Source of the DNA: Streptomyces camponoticapitis
GTDB lineage: Bacteria > Actinomycetota > Actinomycetes > Streptomycetales > Streptomycetaceae
Assembly: GCF_014646115.1 (NCBI RefSeq)
Contig: NZ_BMMV01000009.1
Coordinates: forward strand, 186,001-250,000
Length of the DNA stretch: 64,000 bases
Reading direction: 5' to 3'
The notes under the pieces are model-generated. The model saw only the letters and a list, made by a program, of their open reading frames with translations. It ran no database searches and had not been told where the DNA came from. A program made the position numbers and the translations under genes. Positions 53,401 to 61,980 of this stretch are shown one piece after another (the first letter of the stretch is position 1; each line of letters opens with the position of its first letter).

Positions 53401-55437
53401 CTATTTCAGCGGAGCGTCCGCCACGTTGACGATGAGGTCATTGGTCCCCATGTACATGATGCGGACGCGCACCCACTGGGCCGGCCTGCTCCTCAGTTTA
53501 CGGACCACTCGGCGGACCGGTCCCCACGGCCTGGTCTTGCGTACTTCCGTGACCGGGTACTCGTAGATCGGCCGCTTCTCCACGACGTCGTCGAGCACCC
53601 GCGCGACCTTCACCGGCGCGGCGTCCGGGGCGTACTTGAGCAGCAGGTCCCACGACTCCGACCTGGCGACCTGCCGTGCGGCGGGCCCCGACGCGGGGAA
53701 GGTGAAGCGGAATCCGCGCTCCCCCTCCCGGCTGCCCGCGTACGTCAACTCCACGGCGGGCTTGCTCCGTCGGCGTACCACCAGCGAGGGCTGCTGGGCC
53801 ATCGTTCCGGCGCCGAGCAGCTCGCCCGCGACCGTGATGCGCTTGCCGTCGACACGGATGTCACCGGCCTCCGCGTGGACCGGCCGGACCCAGGCACGGA
53901 GCGCGAGATGTTTCTGGGGCCGTTTCGCGTACGGGACGAGATTGTGGACGGGCTTGCCGTGCCGCGCGCGTTCGCAGGCGCTCATCGCACCGCGCTGGTC
54001 GATGGAGCGGGCGACGATCCGTACCCGCCGTCCGGATTCCGGGAGTTCGGCGAAGCACTCCCAGACGCCCTCGGTGAACTCCTCGTCCGCCGGAATCGTG
54101 ACCGTGCCGTTGCCGGACAGCGGGAAGACGCGCTCCTGGGTGCGGAGGTCGGCGCGCACACAGACCAGCTTCAGCCCGTCGTGGACCAGGGCCGCCGCCT
54201 GCGGCTCGACGAGGGAGAAGGCGAGCGCGCCGCCGGACTCCACCACACAGTCGGCGACCGGCGTGAAATCACCCACGGCCGCGCGCTGGGCGGCGACGGT
54301 CCGCAGCTCGCCGAAGAGCTCTTCGTACTTCTTGGCCACCTGGCCGGGATCGAACCGTGAGGCGTTCCGTACGGCCGCCGCGCTCATCCGGCGGCGCAGC
54401 GGCTCGTCGTCGATGAGCTGGATCAGCGCCCCGGCGACCGCGTCGGGGTCCGAGACGGGCACCAACAGGCCGTCCACACCGTGCTGGAGGATCTCCCGGG
54501 GGCCGTAGTCGCAGTCGCTGCTGACCACGGGCAGGCCGCAGCGCATGGCCTCCACGAGGGTCATGCCGAAGGACTCGTGGCGCGAGGTGGACGCGGCGAT
54601 GGCGCCCTTCGCCCACTCGGGCTCGATGGGCGAGACGGAGCCCATGAGACGCACGCTGTTGTAGAGGCCGAGCCTGTCGATCTGCCGGCGCAGGTTCTCC
54701 TTCTCCGGGCCGCCACCGTAGATCCGCAGGTCCCACTCGGGGCGCACGGCGACGACCTTGGCGAACGCGTCGACGAGCACGCTGTACTGCTTCTCGGCGG
54801 AGAGCCGGCCGGCGGCGACGACCGTCGTGCCCGAGCCGGTGGACGGCTGGATAGACGGCTCGGGAACGCTGTTGGAGATGGCGAGCACGCGGGTCGCGGG
54901 CAACGGCATCTGCGCGCGGTAGACGGCGGCGTCGCCCTCGGAGACGGTGACGTACGCGTCGAGCGCGTCGATGTGCTGGTACATCTCGTTGCGCAGAGCG
55001 GGCTTGTGGTGGTTGTACGTCATGTGCTCCTGGCCGATGAGCACGGCGCTCGCGGGGGCGAACTGGGCGACGTACGCGGCGAGTCCGGGCCTCGTGCCGA
55101 TGACGACGTCGGCGTCCGAGCCCGCGTAGTGGTCCCTGACCCGCTCGTCGGTCAGCTTGCTGTACTCGCGATAGCGCGCCTCGTACCGCGGGAAGTACTC
55201 GGCGGGCTGGAGATGGAGCGGGTGGTCCTTCTCGTACGCCGGGGAGTCTTTCCAGGTGTCGATGAGCGGTACGAGCGTGATGCGCGGGTCGACGTCGAAG
55301 AGCGGCACCTGCCGGTGCCTGAAGACCGAGACGATCTCCACCTCATGCTGGTCGGCGAACTCTTCCGCGAGGTTGAGCGTGGTGCGGATGGTGCCGCCGA
55401 TGCCATAGATGGTGTGGATGAGGAAGGAGATCTTCAT
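53401..55437 (-). CDS. GT4 glycosyltransferase with C-terminal beta-rich extension
   Basis: 678 residues. Residues 1-380 are a GT-B, GT4-type glycosyltransferase: a GGT loop near the start (IYGIGGTIRTTLNLAEEF), VVAAGRLSAEKQYSVLVDAF, and the EX7E-type donor site in ESFGMTLVEAMRCGLPVV. Residues 400-678 add a beta-rich extension of unknown role (GTVTIPADEEFTEGVWECF, then a basic Arg-rich segment). The start is ATG 55437, following CGGAG and preceded by an in-frame TTG. It probably acts in the same wall polymer as the two genes downstream. Confidence 0.87.
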   Translation of the reverse strand: MKISFLIHTIYGIGGTIRTTLNLAEEFADQHEVEIVSVFRHRQVPLFDVDPRITLVPLIDTWKDSPAYEKDHPLHLQPAEYFPRYEARYREYSKLTDERVRDHYAGSDADVVIGTRPGLAAYVAQFAPASAVLIGQEHMTYNHHKPALRNEMYQHIDALDAYVTVSEGDAAVYRAQMPLPATRVLAISNSVPEPSIQPSTGSGTTVVAAGRLSAEKQYSVLVDAFAKVVAVRPEWDLRIYGGGPEKENLRRQIDRLGLYNSVRLMGSVSPIEPEWAKGAIAASTSRHESFGMTLVEAMRCGLPVVSSDCDYGPREILQHGVDGLLVPVSDPDAVAGALIQLIDDEPLRRRMSAAAVRNASRFDPGQVAKKYEELFGELRTVAAQRAAVGDFTPVADCVVESGGALAFSLVEPQAAALVHDGLKLVCVRADLRTQERVFPLSGNGTVTIPADEEFTEGVWECFAELPESGRRVRIVARSIDQRGAMSACERARHGKPVHNLVPYAKRPQKHLALRAWVRPVHAEAGDIRVDGKRITVAGELLGAGTMAQQPSLVVRRRSKPAVELTYAGSREGERGFRFTFPASGPAARQVARSESWDLLLKYAPDAAPVKVARVLDDVVEKRPIYEYPVTEVRKTRPWGPVRRVVRKLRSRPAQWVRVRIMYMGTNDLIVNVADAPLK

Positions 55438-55840
55438 CAACGCTCCGTTCGGTGTCGGAATCCTGGGCGGTCATCCCAAGTTCCCCTTGAGTTCCGGACG
55501 GGTTCACGCAGCCGTCATGGCTGTGCCCCGCATGCAAGACGGGTGAGCGTGGCCGACGGTTGTGCGAGCACTTGAAAAGAAACCGCATGACTCATTATTC
55601 CGCCCATATCGCTCAATGCACGCAGTTGGCTTTCGGCCATGCGGCGCGTCGCGCGGTCCGCGCACGACGAAGGCCGCGGTCCGCTCCGGCTGGAGCGGAC
55701 CGCGGCCTTGGCGGCGCACGTCTTCGCGTTACGCAATCGAGTCGTCACTGCTCGAAATCGAGGGTTACGGAACCGAACCGGAACCGAACGGGAGTCGGGA
55801 CCGGGCCGGACGGCACCGCCGCATGGCCGACCAGGAGCCG
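55438..55840. other. Intergenic region between obgE and the glycosyltransferase
   Basis: 403 bases without a gene. It holds the strong terminator at 55670-55709 for the rplU-rpmA-obgE transcript, and between 55440 and 55660 the presumed promoter of the glycosyltransferase gene. Confidence 0.55.
55670..55709 (-). terminator. Terminator after obgE
   Basis: A perfect 18-bp stem (AAGGCCGCGGTCCGCTCC with its complement) around a four-base loop, among the strongest hairpins in the window. It marks the end of the rplU-rpmA-obgE operon. Confidence 0.88.
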
Positions 55841-57277
55841 CTAGAACGGCTTGAACTCGTCGTACTCCTTGTCCGCGTCGTCCCGCTCCGCGTCCCGGTC
55901 CCTGCGCCGTACGGCGGCCGGGCGCGGTGCGTCGAGGCGGTGGTCCTCGCCGCGCCGGCCGAGCATCTCGGCGCCGGCCATCACGGTCGGCTCCCAGTCG
56001 AAGACGACGGCGTCGTCCTCGGGGCCGATCGCCACGCCGTCGCCGGAGCGGGCACCGGCCTTCATGAGTTCACCCTCGACACCGAGCCGGCTGAGCCGGT
56101 CCGCGAGATAGCCGACCGCCTCGTCGTTGCTGAAGTCGGTCTGCCTGACCCAGCGCTCGGGCTTCTCGCCCCGTACGCGGTACAGGCCGTCCTCCTCCAG
56201 CTCCACCGTGAAGCCGGAGTCGTCCACCGCCTTGGGTCGGATGACGACCCGGGTGGCCTCCTCGACGGGCTTCGCCGCGCGCTGGGTGGCGATGATCTCG
56301 GCGAGCGCGAAGGAGAGCTCCTTGAGGCCGGTACGCGCCACGGCGGACACCTCGAAGACGCGCAGGCCGCGCGCTTCTAGTTCGGGACGGATCATCTCGG
56401 CGAGGTCCAGACCGTCCGGGATGTCGATCTTGTTGAGGACCGCGATGCGCGGGCGGTCGCCGAGACCGCCGTACTGCTTCAGCTCCTCCTCGATCATGTC
56501 GAGGTCGGAGATGGGGTCGCGGTCGGACTCCAGCGTGGCGGTGTCCAGGATGTGCACGAGGACCGAGCAGCGCTCCACGTGGCGCAGGAACTCCAGGCCC
56601 AGGCCGCGGCCCTGGCTGGCGCCCGGGATCAGACCGGGGACGTCCGCGATGGTGTAGACGGTCGAACCGGCGGTGACGACACCGAGGTTGGGGACGAGCG
56701 TCGTGAACGGGTAGTCGGCGATCTTGGGCTTGGCCGCGGAGAGCACGGAGATCAGCGACGACTTGCCGGCGCTCGGGTAGCCGACGAGCGCGACGTCGGC
56801 GACGGTCTTGAGCTCCAGGACGATGTCGCCGGAGCGGCCGGGCTCACCGAGCAGGGCGAAGCCGGGGGCCTTGCGGCGCGCGGAGGCGAGAGCGGCGTTG
56901 CCGAGACCGCCGCGACCGCCCTCGGAGGCGACGTAGGTGGTGCCCTGGCCGACGAGGTCGGCGAGGACGTTGCCCTTCTTGTCGAGGACGACCGTGCCGT
57001 CGGGAACGGGCAGGACGAGGTCCTGGCCGTCCTTGCCGGAACGGTTGGCGCCCTCGCCGGGCCTGCCGTTGGTGGCCTTGCGGTGCGGCGAGTGGTGGTA
57101 TTCGAGGAGCGTGGTCACCGACTGGTCGACGACCAGGATGACGTCTCCGCCACGGCCGCCGTTGCCACCGTCGGGGCCGCCGAGCGGCTTGAACTTCTCA
57201 CGGTGAACGGAGGCGCAGCCGTGGCCTCCGCTACCCGCGGCGACATGCAGCTCGACGCGGTCCACGAAGGTGGTCAT
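55841..57277 (-). CDS. obgE: GTPase ObgE/CgtA
   Basis: Ribosome-assembly and stress GTPase, which in Streptomyces also affects the onset of aerial growth. The Gly-rich Obg fold covers residues 1-158. The G domain has GYPSAGKSS, DVPGLIPGAS and NKIDIPDG. The OCT domain lies near 340-420, followed by a variable acidic/Arg tail (DAERDDADKEYDEFKPF). Length is 478 residues. It is third in rplU-rpmA-obgE. Confidence 0.96.
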   Translation of the reverse strand: MTTFVDRVELHVAAGSGGHGCASVHREKFKPLGGPDGGNGGRGGDVILVVDQSVTTLLEYHHSPHRKATNGRPGEGANRSGKDGQDLVLPVPDGTVVLDKKGNVLADLVGQGTTYVASEGGRGGLGNAALASARRKAPGFALLGEPGRSGDIVLELKTVADVALVGYPSAGKSSLISVLSAAKPKIADYPFTTLVPNLGVVTAGSTVYTIADVPGLIPGASQGRGLGLEFLRHVERCSVLVHILDTATLESDRDPISDLDMIEEELKQYGGLGDRPRIAVLNKIDIPDGLDLAEMIRPELEARGLRVFEVSAVARTGLKELSFALAEIIATQRAAKPVEEATRVVIRPKAVDDSGFTVELEEDGLYRVRGEKPERWVRQTDFSNDEAVGYLADRLSRLGVEGELMKAGARSGDGVAIGPEDDAVVFDWEPTVMAGAEMLGRRGEDHRLDAPRPAAVRRRDRDAERDDADKEYDEFKPF

Positions 57278-57334
57278 GGTGGTGCCTCCAGTACGTACGG
57301 AAAATTCGTGCGCTCAGACAGTCGAACAAGCGAA

Positions 57335-57373
57335 GGGCGGACCCGCTTCCCCTACGGGAAGTGAGGTCCGCCC
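57335..57373 (-). terminator. Hairpin between rpmA and obgE
   Basis: Arms GGGCGGACC and GGTCCGCCC with an inner TTCCC/GGGAA stem. It lies 40 bases past the rpmA stop and may partly end the ribosomal-protein transcript before obgE, giving lower obgE expression. Confidence 0.65.
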
Positions 57374-57412
57374 TCGCGAGAAACCGATCGAAATCGCTCT
57401 ACGGGTACCGAA

Positions 57413-57670
57413 TTACTCGGCGACCGGAACGATGTTCACGACCTTGCGGCCACGGTGGGTGCCGAACTGGACCGCACCGGCGGCCAGCGCGAACAGCGTG
57501 TCGTCGCCACCACGGCCCACACCCGAACCGGGGTGGAAGTGGGTGCCACGCTGACGGACGAGGATCTCACCGGCGAGCACGACCTGACCGCCGAAGCGCT
57601 TCACGCCGAGCCGCTGAGCGTTCGAGTCGCGCCCGTTACGGGTGGACGATGCGCCCTTCTTGTGTGCCAT
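57413..57670 (-). CDS. rpmA: 50S ribosomal protein L27
   Basis: 85 residues starting MAHKKGASSTRNGRDSNAQR, the standard bL27 N-terminus reaching the peptidyl-transferase centre; no cleavable Firmicutes-type leader. It lies 14 bases downstream of rplU in the same operon. Confidence 0.97.
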   Translation of the reverse strand: MAHKKGASSTRNGRDSNAQRLGVKRFGGQVVLAGEILVRQRGTHFHPGSGVGRGGDDTLFALAAGAVQFGTHRGRKVVNIVPVAE

Positions 57671-57684
57671 GTCTCCTCAGTCCC

Positions 57685-58008
57685 TTACTTCTTCGCGGCC
57701 GCGGGAATAGCGGTGACCTTGATCGCCGTGTACTGCTGGCGGTGGCCCTGGCGACGGCGGTAGCCGGTCTTGTTCTTGTAGCGAAGGATGTCGATCTTCG
57801 CGCCCTTGTGGTGGTCCACGACCTCGGCGGTGACCTTGATGCCGTTCAGGACCCACGGGTCGCTGGTCACGGCGTCGCCGTCGACCACGAGCAGGGTCGA
57901 GAGCTCGACCGTGTCGCCAACCTTGGCAGTGGGAATCTTGTCAACCTCAACGATGTCGTCAACAGCAACCTTGTGCTGACGACCACCGCTGCGCACGATG
58001 GCGTACAC
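57685..58008 (-). CDS. rplU: 50S ribosomal protein L21
   Basis: 107 residues, bL21: MYAIVRSGGRQHKVAVDDIV at the start and the RNA-binding YKNKTGYRRRQGHRQQYT near the end. It starts with GTG at 58008. It heads rplU-rpmA-obgE. A housekeeping-type promoter lies about 170 bases upstream, leaving a leader of about 160 bases. Confidence 0.97.
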   Translation of the reverse strand: MYAIVRSGGRQHKVAVDDIVEVDKIPTAKVGDTVELSTLLVVDGDAVTSDPWVLNGIKVTAEVVDHHKGAKIDILRYKNKTGYRRRQGHRQQYTAIKVTAIPAAAKK

Positions 58009-58178
58009 GCGGATCTCACTCTCGCTCGGAACGGGACTCCTGAAGCCAGCCGCTCACGGGACCCGGGGGGCCCGCTGTATCCGGATGGGACGAACGGCCT
58101 CCTCCGACGCCGTCGAGGACGGCCACCGGAAGGTGAGGTGCTCAGAAGCAGGCGCGCACAGAAACACGCCGACGGCCA

Positions 58179-58208
58179 AGACTACGGGGCGGCCGGGTGG
58201 GGGGTCAA
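58179..58208 (-). promoter_or_regulatory. Candidate promoter of rplU-rpmA-obgE
   Basis: On the minus strand TTGACC (58208-58203), an 18-base spacer and TAGTCT (58184-58179), close to the consensus for the main Streptomyces sigma factor. The start point would be near 58172. The accessory DNA begins upstream of this promoter, which is left intact. Confidence 0.65.
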
Positions 58209-58445
58209 ACCAGGCCCCCCGCCCCGCCGGCGCCCCCGCGAACCGGCCGGCGCTCCACCTCTTGTCCGGCGTTTGCAGCGAAGGGGCAGACGGCGAGCGA
58301 GATCGGCATCCGTCACCGCGTCCACCGCTGGGTCCGACGACTGTTCTCCACTCACACCGCCGGGATCAATTCGGCACCACTTTGGTCGATGATGCGCCCT
58401 TTGGCACCGTCCCCGCCCGCGTTGTGCGCCAGCACTGACGAGCTA

Positions 58446-58474
58446 CCCGCCAGTACATAGTGTGTGCTGGCGGG
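58446..58474. repeat. Inverted repeat
   Basis: CCCGCCAGTACA and TGTGCTGGCGGG around TAGTG: 12 paired positions with one G-U type mismatch. There is no T-run on either side, so it is an operator or insertion-end candidate more than a terminator. Confidence 0.55.
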
Positions 58475-58557
58475 ATCGCCGTCAGCTGCAACTTCGCTGG
58501 TCAGGCTCCGATTTTATAGCCGTTCCACGTTCGCGCACGTGCACTGAAGTCCGTCGG

Positions 58558-58578
58558 CGTTGCCGTCACTACTGCCGT
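58558..58578 (+). repeat. Imperfect direct repeat, left copy
   Basis: CGTTGCCGTCACTACTGCCG. The same sequence with one inserted A occurs at 61981-62001. The two copies bracket the toxin-antitoxin genes, the recombinase relic and the SDR gene (about 3.4 kb). Confidence 0.55.
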
Positions 58579-58624
58579 CGACGGTCCAGACCACTCAGGG
58601 AAGTCTCTGGATTTGAGATCCACG

Positions 58625-58861
58625 TCAAGCGGCCTCGTCGTGCGGAGTGAGACTGATGCTCAAGTCAGCTCCAAGGGCATGGGCCAGGCGGCGCAGCATG
58701 GGAAGGGTGGGCACCGTTCCGCCGGCTTCGAAGCGGGAGATCTGCGGCTGTTTCATCCCGCACCGCTCAGCCAGCTCGGCCTGGGACAGCCCGAGGCCGG
58801 TGCGCCGGTCACGGACGAGTCTGCCCAGCTCTCGGGCAAGTGCTGTGGAGACGTCCTGCAT
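58625..58861 (-). CDS. XRE-type HTH protein (second antitoxin-like gene)
   Basis: 78 residues, a single helix-turn-helix domain (LGLSQAELAERCGMKQPQIS, then RFEAGGTVPTLPMLRRLAHA) with a short tail SISLTPHDEAA. It starts 14 bases after the stop of the upstream HTH gene on the same strand. The tail matches the DMHLTPGDE ending of that neighbour, so the two look like diverged copies. Likely an autoregulator or antitoxin of the operon beginning at 59555. Confidence 0.83.
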   Translation of the reverse strand: MQDVSTALARELGRLVRDRRTGLGLSQAELAERCGMKQPQISRFEAGGTVPTLPMLRRLAHALGADLSISLTPHDEAA

Positions 58862-58875
58862 GGCCCCTCCGGGGT

Positions 58876-59214
58876 TCAGGCGGCCGGGGTGACGATGGTG
58901 ACGGTGGGTTCATCCCCAGGGGTGAGGTGCATGTCGACGGTGAGGTCCAGGGCTCGGGCCAGGCGCATGATGACAGCGATGGGCGGCAGTTCGGTCGCGG
59001 TCTCGATGCCTTCGATTTCGTCGGTGGTGGTGTGCAGGCGCTCGGCCAGGTCGGCCTCGCTCAGCCCGAGTTGCTTGCGCCGGTCGTAGACGGCTTTGCC
59101 CAGCGTCATGGCCAGGCTGGTTTCGTCGTAGACGCGGTCATACTCAGGGTCGGCGTCGAGGTGTTCACCGACCAGCTGGCGGTGGCGGCGGGTCCTCCAT
59201 TCGCTGTGGTTCAT
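58876..59214 (-). CDS. XRE-type HTH antitoxin
   Basis: 112 residues. The N-terminal 40 residues, with several Asp/Tyr (HLDADPEYDRVYDETSLAMT), probably wrap the toxin. Then follows an HTH domain (QLGLSEADLAERLHTTTDEI) and the end DMHLTPGDEPTVTIV. It has the size and layout of antitoxins of HigA/RelB-with-HTH type. The ATG at 59214 overlaps the toxin stop (ATGA) and has AAGGAG. Toxin first, antitoxin second is the HigBA-like order. Confidence 0.85.
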   Translation of the reverse strand: MNHSEWRTRRHRQLVGEHLDADPEYDRVYDETSLAMTLGKAVYDRRKQLGLSEADLAERLHTTTDEIEGIETATELPPIAVIMRLARALDLTVDMHLTPGDEPTVTIVTPAA

Positions 59215-59555
59215 CGGTGCTCCTTGAGGTCGCGGCTGTAGAGGTCGTGTTCGGCGGCTGCCTGGTGCTCGGCTTCGCACAGCCATTGAGCGGCGTGCGC
59301 GCGGTCCACTTCGGTCTGCTCGCGCATCTTGGTCTTGCGGAACACGGTGAGCAGCACGACGCGACGGTTGGGCGCGAGCCAGTAGGTAATGCGCTGGTGA
59401 GCATCACCGAGGCGGAAGCGCAGCTCGCGGAGCTTGCCGCCCAGGTGGCGGGAGTGTGGTTCATCGAGTGTGGTGGGCTGCTCGGCAAGCAGGTCAGCGA
59501 CGCGTTCGGCCTGCTTGTAGTGATGGGCGGGAATGTTCTCCAGCCACAGCCGCAC
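59211..59555 (-). CDS. RelE/ParE-superfamily toxin (HigB/Gp49-like), short N-terminus
   Basis: 114 residues. The RelE-type core is clear (KLRELRFRLGDAHQRITYWL, then RRVVLLTVFRKTKMREQTEV), matching the Gp49/HigB group of mRNA interferases. Family members start about eight residues earlier. Here the codons for IEIEPEV precede GTG 59555, but the only upstream ATG in frame (59592) is separated from them by a TAG. Translation must start at the GTG, or at a rare codon, or the toxin is impaired. Operon with the two HTH genes downstream. Confidence 0.8.
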   Translation of the reverse strand: MRLWLENIPAHHYKQAERVADLLAEQPTTLDEPHSRHLGGKLRELRFRLGDAHQRITYWLAPNRRVVLLTVFRKTKMREQTEVDRAHAAQWLCEAEHQAAAEHDLYSRDLKEHR

Positions 59556-60258
59556 CTCCGGCTCAATCTCAATCGACTACCGCCCGCTGTCCATAGCGCC
59601 GATGATATATGGCCCGGGGTGCGAGAGCGCGACTTCGTAGCTCAGGTCGTGTGCTGTCGCCGCGACCGCAGCCACTCCAGCCGTCGCACACCCCGATACT
59701 CCTCCTTCGTCCTGATGCCACAGCGCCGCTGCAAACCCGCGGCAACCGGCCGAGGCGGCGCAGGGCCGGCTTCTTTCGACAGAATCGGGCCCGAGCGGGA
59801 GAGGCAGCGTGTGGCCGGGCTGGTGCGTCGCCCAGTCTGGCGGCGCGGGGCCGGTGCGGAGGGGGTCCGGCCTGGGACGGGCGGCCGGGAGCTTTGCTCC
59901 CCGCCGGAGGCGACGCAGGCCACTGCCCTCAGCGAGTCCGGCGGCGGGCGTGAGGGTCGGCCCCCTGGCCGAGCCTGTACCTGCGATCCGGCCGCAGGAC
60001 GGTCGTAGGCGACAACTTGCTGTGCGACGCGCAAGGACTCCACGCCCGCAACTTGCTTCCGGCCGCACCAGGTTGAGTCTCGCTCGCGCCTGGTACGGCC
60101 GACCGCTGGCACCCAGGACGGGCGTCGGCTGCTTGCCCGACGGTGGGTCGGTCTGCGATGTTTGGCCAGTTCAGACGGGTGGGCGCCGCCTTGAACCTCG
60201 TAGAGAAACTCTGAACGCACACCCCCGGGCGTGCTCAAGGCCGCCTTGGAGCACACGG
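59556..60258. other. Non-coding or decayed stretch
   Basis: 703 bases. Frames exist on both strands but have random-looking, Arg/Pro-rich translations and no recognisable domain. At 59597-59609 the minus strand has TATATCAT before an ATG, a possible promoter for the toxin operon. The rest may be decayed accessory DNA belonging to the recombinase relic. Confidence 0.5.
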
Positions 60259-61023
60259 AACCTGGAGACCTGCATCAACTGCGACAGACAAAAGGTCGTC
60301 AGCACCCGCACACCGGACGGCCCGCTCTGCGCGAACTGCCCCTCCCTGCCCACCGCGGCTCGCAGCATCTGCGGCGAGGAGAAGCCCTGCGGCACCTCCC
60401 GCACCACGGGCCAACCGTGGTGCCCGGACTGCCAGCGCCGCTCAGCACCGTGCTCGGCCTGCGGAAGCATCGCGGCGGTCGTCGCCGGCACGCTCAACCA
60501 GCCCCTTTGCGCAAACTGCACCACCCCTGAGGTCTGGCACACCAGCCCAACCTGCAGCGATCCCGACTATCCGCACCCCGGTCAGTGCGCTCGCTGTCTC
60601 ATCAACCAGCGTCTCAACGAGCTGCTGGGCACTCCGTCCACCTGTCCAGTTGCCCGAGCCCGTCGCCACACTGGCCCTTGCGGTCGCCACGAATCGCAAG
60701 GGCCACGCGACTATCGGGGCCTTGGCCCGTCTCCATGGCTCTTCCCCGGCGGCCAGCTCGGACGCCCGATCAGCACCACCCAGCTGACACAGCGGCTGAA
60801 CCAGATCGGCATTCACCCCAACCAGGCCCGCAGCACCACTCTCTTCCAACCCGCCACCGAAATCCCCGCCGCGATCCTCGCCCGCACCCTGGGCATCCAC
60901 ACCGACGTCGCCGTCGCCCCGCAACGACTCTCCGCGGGCGACTGGGCCACCTACGCCGCCGAAGTCAGCCGCCGCACTTCACCGCGACAACGGCCGGTCC
61001 ACGAACAAGGAGCAAAATCATGA
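60259..61023 (+). pseudogene. Decayed zinc-ribbon tyrosine-recombinase-like gene
   Basis: The first 125 codons are a string of Cys pairs (CINC, CANC, CPDC, CSACG, CANC, CARC), the zinc-ribbon N-terminus of a recombinase-like family common in Streptomyces accessory DNA. The last 85 codons match its C-terminal end (SPWLFPGGQLGRPISTTQL to GDWATYAAEVSRR). The catalytic middle is missing. Between them the homologous stretch VQLPEPVATLALAVATNRKG appears in another frame (about 60635-60725), so there is a large deletion plus frameshifts. The stop overlaps the start of the SDR gene (ATGA). Confidence 0.68.
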
Positions 61024-61748
61024 GATTCGACAATCACCGCGTCGTCATCACTGCTGCCGGCCGCGACTTCGGGCGAACTCTGGCCATCCGGCTCGCAGAC
61101 CACGGCGCCGAGGTCTTCCTGTCCGCTCGCAGCCTCGCTGCCACTGAGCGTGTCCGCGACGAGATCCGAGACCGAGGCCATCAGCGGGTCCACGCCTATG
61201 CCTGCAACCTGACGGATCCCGCCTCAATCAGCGACTTCGCTTCCAGCGTCGCCCAGCACACCGACCACGTCGACCTCCTGATCAACAACGGCTCGCGCTA
61301 CCTCGAAGGGCCGGACCTCCAGTCAGCTTCCGACGCCGATGTCGTCGACACCATCGCATCCGGCGCCACGGGCACGGTCCTGACCGTGAAGAATTTCCTC
61401 CCGCTCCTGCTCAACTCGGACAAGCCGGATGTGGTGACGATGATCTCCGCCTGCGGAACTGCCGGACATCACCGCTCGGACGCACACGACGCCTTCTACG
61501 CAGCCAAGAGCGCACAGGCCGGATTCACCGAGATCCTCTCCAAGCGCCTACGGCCCCAGGGAGTCCGAGTGATATCGCTCTACCCACCAGACTTCGACAA
61601 CACCGACCCGCTCTCCGAGGACTGGAAGTCCACTGCCCGGGAGGCCAAAGATGCCCTCACCGCCCAGTCGCTCGTGGAGTGCATCCTCTTCGCAGTCGCC
61701 CAGCCCCGTGATTGCTTCATCAAGGCATTCCACTTCGAACAGGTCTGA
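61020..61748 (+). CDS. SDR family NAD(P)-dependent oxidoreductase
   Basis: 242 residues, Rossmann fold. The cofactor loop is degenerate (TAAGRDFG where TGxxxGxG is usual) and the NNAG motif reads INNGS. The catalytic Ser (MISACG), Tyr and Lys (FYAAKSA) are present. The substrate is unknown. The ATG at 61020 follows AAGGAG with 7-base spacing and overlaps the stop of the recombinase relic. The changed glycine loop may alter cofactor use. It lies inside the segment bracketed by the direct repeat. Confidence 0.85.
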   Translation: MRFDNHRVVITAAGRDFGRTLAIRLADHGAEVFLSARSLAATERVRDEIRDRGHQRVHAYACNLTDPASISDFASSVAQHTDHVDLLINNGSRYLEGPDLQSASDADVVDTIASGATGTVLTVKNFLPLLLNSDKPDVVTMISACGTAGHHRSDAHDAFYAAKSAQAGFTEILSKRLRPQGVRVISLYPPDFDNTDPLSEDWKSTAREAKDALTAQSLVECILFAVAQPRDCFIKAFHFEQV

Positions 61749-61980
61749 GCGCTCACATATTCAAGCAAGGCTGACGTCGGCTCTTGGGCCGCACACAGGA
61801 AGCTCCGGATCGGAGGCATTCGGACAGTTCCGATACCCGACGTCACCATTACACGTCCGACTCCGCCTCCAGGGCCAAGCCATCGACACCCTCAGCACCG
61901 CCCTCGGCAGCCAGAAGACCACCGAGACGGCACACTCCGACGGCGACGAACCGCCGCCCCGGAACGCCTTCGTCCGCTGA

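Larger units (their letters stand above)
58209..58624. other. Junction region between core genome and accessory DNA
   Basis: 416 bases with no supported gene. Frames here are short and lack the normal codon pattern. It contains an inverted repeat at 58446-58474 and the first copy of a direct repeat at 58558-58578. Base composition falls toward the right. The boundary between conserved operon upstream sequence and inserted DNA is probably here. Confidence 0.55.

Noticed and set aside
58197..58460. Plus-strand frame of 87 codons upstream of rplU
   Set aside because: Composition is random and it runs into the inverted repeat; no start signal.
59577..60256. Two overlapping minus-strand frames of 160-205 codons
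   Set aside because: Arg/Pro/Ser-rich translations, no domain, no ribosome site; considered non-coding.
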